A stretch of DNA of 60,000 nucleotides from Nematostella vectensis (lineage: Eukaryota > Cnidaria > Anthozoa > Actiniaria > Edwardsiidae), in assembly GCF_932526225.1 (NCBI RefSeq), contig NC_064046.1:3908001-3968000 (forward strand). The letters run 5' to 3'. Under the pieces are notes generated by a model. It did not search any database and was not told the origin of the DNA. It was given only the letters and a program-made list of their open reading frames with translations. Positions 57,001-60,000 of the stretch are shown here, in pieces; the stretch's first letter is position 1; the number at the start of each line of letters is the position of its first letter. Position numbers and translations under genes: made by a program.

Positions 57001-60000
57001 GATTGAATAAGTTGTCTTGCATGTCAGAATGGTACGTTGTTAGCTATAGGATTGAATAAGTTGTCTTGCATGTCAGGATGGTACGTTGTTAGCTATAGGA
57101 TTGGATAAGTTGTCTTGCATGTCAGGATGGTGCGTTGCTAGCTATAGGATTGAATAAGTTGTCTTGCATGTCAGGATTGTACGTTGCTAGCTATAGGATT
57201 TAATAAGTTGTCTTGCATGTCAGGATGGTACGTTGTTAGCTATAGGATTGGATAAGTTGTCTTGCATGTCAGGATGGTACGTTGTTAGCTATAGGATTGA
57301 ATAAGTTGTCTTGCATGTCAGGATGGTACGTTGCTAGCTTTAGGATTGGATAAGGTGTCTTGCATGTCAGGATGGTACGTTGCTAGCTATAGGATTGAAT
57401 GAGTTGTCTTGCATGTCAGGATGGTACGTTGTTAGCTATAGGATTGAATGAGTTGTCTTGCATGTCAGGATGGTACGTTGTTAGCTATAGGATTGAATAA
57501 GTTGTCTTGCATGTCAGGATGGTACGTTGCTAGCTATAGGATTGAATAAGTTGTCTTGCATGTCAGGATGGTACGTTGCTAGCTATAGGATTGGATAAGT
57601 TGTCTTCCATGTCAGGATGGTACGTTGTTAGCTATAGGATTGAATAAGTTGTCTTGCATGTCAGGATGGTACGTTGTTAGCTATGGGATTGAATAAGTTG
57701 TCTTGCATGTCAGAATGGTACGTTGTTAGCTATAGGATTGAATAAGTTGTCTTGCATGTCAGGATGGTACGTTGTTAGCTATGGGATTGAATAAGTTGTC
57801 TTGCATGTCAGAATGGTACGTTGTTAGCTATAGGATTGAATAAGTTGTCTTGCATGTCAGAATGGTACGTTGCTAGCTATAGGATTGAATGGGTTGTCTT
57901 GCATGTCAGGATGGTACGTTGTTAGCTATAGGATTGAATAAGTTGTCTTGCATGTCAGGGTGGTACGTTGTTAGCTATAGGATTGGATAAGTTGTCTTGC
58001 ATGTCAGGATGGTACGTTGTTAGCTATAGGATTGAATAAGTTGTCTTGCATGTCAGGATGGTACGTTGCTAGCTATAGGATTGAATAAGTTGTCTTGCAT
58101 GTCAGGATGGTACGTTGCTAACTATAGGATTGAATAAGTTGTCTTGCATGTCAGGATGGTACGTTGCTAGCTATAGGATTGAATAAGTTGTCTTGCATGT
58201 CAGGATGGTACGTTGCTAGCTATAGGATTGGATAAGTTGTTTTGCATGTCAGGATGGTACGTTGCTAGCTATAGGTTTGAATAAGTTGTCTTGCATGTCA
58301 GGATGGTACGTTGTTAGCTATAGGATTGGATAAGTTGTCTTGCATGTCAGGATGGTACGTTGCTAGCTATAGGATTGAATAAGTTGTCTTGCATGTCAGG
58401 ATGGTACGTTGCTAGCTATAGGATTGGATAAGTTGTTTTGCATGTCAGGATGGTACGTTGCTAGCTATAGGTTTGAATAAGTTGTCTTGCATGTCAGGAT
58501 GGTACGTTGTTAGCTATAGGATTGGATAAGTTGTCTTGCATGTCAGGATGGTACGTTGTTAGCTATAGGATTCGATAAGTTGTCTTGCATGTCAGGATTG
58601 TACGTTGTTAGCTATAGGATTGGATAAGTTGTCTTGCTGCATGTCAGGATGGTACGTTGCTAGCTATAGGATTGAATAAGTTGTCTTGCATGTCAGGATG
58701 GTACGTTGTTAGCTATAGGATTGAATAAGTTGTCTTGCATGTCAGGATGGTACGTTGATAGCTATAGGATTGAATAAGTTGTCTTGCATGTCAGGATGGT
58801 ACGTTGTTAGCTATAGGATTGAATAAGTTGTCTTGCATGTCAGGATGGTACGTTGTTAGCTATAGGATTGAATAAGTTGTCTTGCATGTCAGTATGGTAC
58901 GTTGTTAGCTATAGGATTGAATAAGTTGTCTTGCATGTCAGGATGGTACGTTGTTAGCTATAGGATTGGATAAGTTGTCTTGCATGTCAGGATGGTACGT
59001 TGCTAGCTATAGGATTGAATAAGTTGTCTTGCATGTCAGGATTGTACGTTGCTAGCTATAGGATTTAATAAGTTGTCTTGCATGTCAGGATGGTACGTTG
59101 TTAGCTATAGGATTGGATAAGTTGTCTTGCATGTCAGGATGGTACGTTGTTAGCTATAGGATTGAATAAGTTGTCTTGCATGTCAGGATGGTACGTTGTT
59201 AGCTATAGGATTGGATAAGTTGTCTTGCATGTCAGAATGGTACGTTGCTAGCTATAGGTTTGAATAAGTTGTCTTGCATGTCAGGATGGTACGTTGCTAG
59301 CTATAGGATTGAATAAGTTGTCTTGCATGTCAGGATGGTACGTTGCTAGCTATAGGATTGAATAAGTTGTCTTGCATGTCAGCATGGTACGTTGTTAGCT
59401 ATAGGATTGAATAAGTTGTCTTGCATGTCAGGATGGTACGTTGCTAGCTATAGGATTGAATAAGTTGTCTTGCATGTCAGGATGGTACGTTGCTAGCTAT
59501 AGGATTGAATAAGTTGTCTTGCATGTCAGGGTGGTACGTTGCTAGCTATAGGATTGGATAAGTTGTCTTGCATGTCAGGATGGTACGTTGTTAGCTATAG
59601 GATTTAATAAGTTGTCTTGCATGTCAGGATGGTAAGTTGTTAGCTATAGGATTGGATAAGTTGTCTTGCATGTCAGGATGGTACGTTGTTAGCTATAGGA
59701 TTGGATAAGTTGTCTTGCTGCATGTCAGGATGGTACGTTCCTAGCTATAGGATTGAATAAGTTGTCTTGCATGTCAGGATGGTACGTTGTTAGCTATAGG
59801 ATTGAATAAGTTGTCTTGCATGTCAGGATGGTACGTTGATAGCTATAGGATTGAATAAGTTGTCTTGCATGTCAGGATGGTAAGTTGTTAGCTATAGGAT
59901 TGGATAAGTTGTCTTGCATGTCAGGATGGTACGTTGTTAGCTATAGGATTGGATAAGTTGTCTTGCTGCATGTCAGGATGGTACGTTGCTAGCTATAGGA
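54029..60000. repeat. 49-bp satellite array in a FANCA intron, running off the window
   Basis: About 122 units of 49 bp (GCATGTCAGGATGGTACGTT, then GTTAGCTATAGG, ATTGAATAAGTTGTCTT). Units differ at a few fixed positions (TTAGC/CTAGC, GAATAAG/GGATAAG/TTAATAAG), and variant strings recur as higher-order blocks. Three 52-bp units with extra TGC occur at about 58636, 59717 and 59964. No coding capacity. Confidence 0.97.

Noticed and set aside
54029-60000. Regular repeats suggesting a CRISPR array
   Set aside because: Units are contiguous with no unique spacers, and the genome is eukaryotic.

Overview
The window is eukaryotic and looks like nuclear DNA of an invertebrate animal. Genes are split by GT-AG introns, the sequence is AT-rich, and mini- and microsatellites and small inverted-repeat transposons are abundant. 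The protein content (secreted LamG-D8C-PAN proteins, a ZNRF-type E3 ligase and FANCA) fits an early-branching metazoan. A cnidarian such as a sea anemone is my best guess, but this is inference and not something the sequence proves.

Positions 1-27000 hold three tandem paralogues of one secreted-protein gene on the + strand: copy A 166-4790, copy B 8599-17013 and copy C 19987-25578. Each has a signal-peptide exon, a LamG-like domain over three exons, a one-exon D8C (uromodulin/GP2/OIT3-type) domain and a terminal PAN/Apple-type exon. All three have intact exons and splice sites from exon 2 to the stop. A and C are near-identical over exons and most introns; B is more diverged. Comparing paralogues gives empty sites, so several insertions can be delimited exactly: an 831-bp and a 3268-bp element, both flanked by TTAA, and an inverted-repeat element whose interior is flipped between A and C.

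Positions 28430-33930 hold a five-exon ZNRF1/2-like gene (N-myristoylated zinc-finger/RING E3 ligase, 188 aa) with an upstream ORF and a 3' UTR intron. An intergenic region rich in MITEs and repeats follows (33930-37370). It includes the second of two 246-bp TTAA-flanked elements; the first lies in a ZNRF intron.

From 37372 to beyond the right edge lies FANCA, the Fanconi anaemia core-complex protein. I reconstruct 25 consecutive phase-compatible exons (754 codons), including a proposed 5-nt microexon and two GC-AG introns. The gene continues past the window. Its last visible intron holds a 49-bp satellite of at least 5.9 kb, and the intron before that a 2.3-kb polypyrimidine array.

The most unusual pattern is that three unrelated tandem arrays are each built from the 3' end of a coding exon plus its 5' splice site. 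They follow exon 5 of the LamG-D8C-PAN genes (in all three paralogues) and exons 11 and 18 of FANCA. Each places between 3 and about 22 extra copies of a real splice donor just downstream of the original. In copy B two of the extra donors are exactly 63 nt apart and in frame, so alternative use would add 21-residue repeats to the protein.
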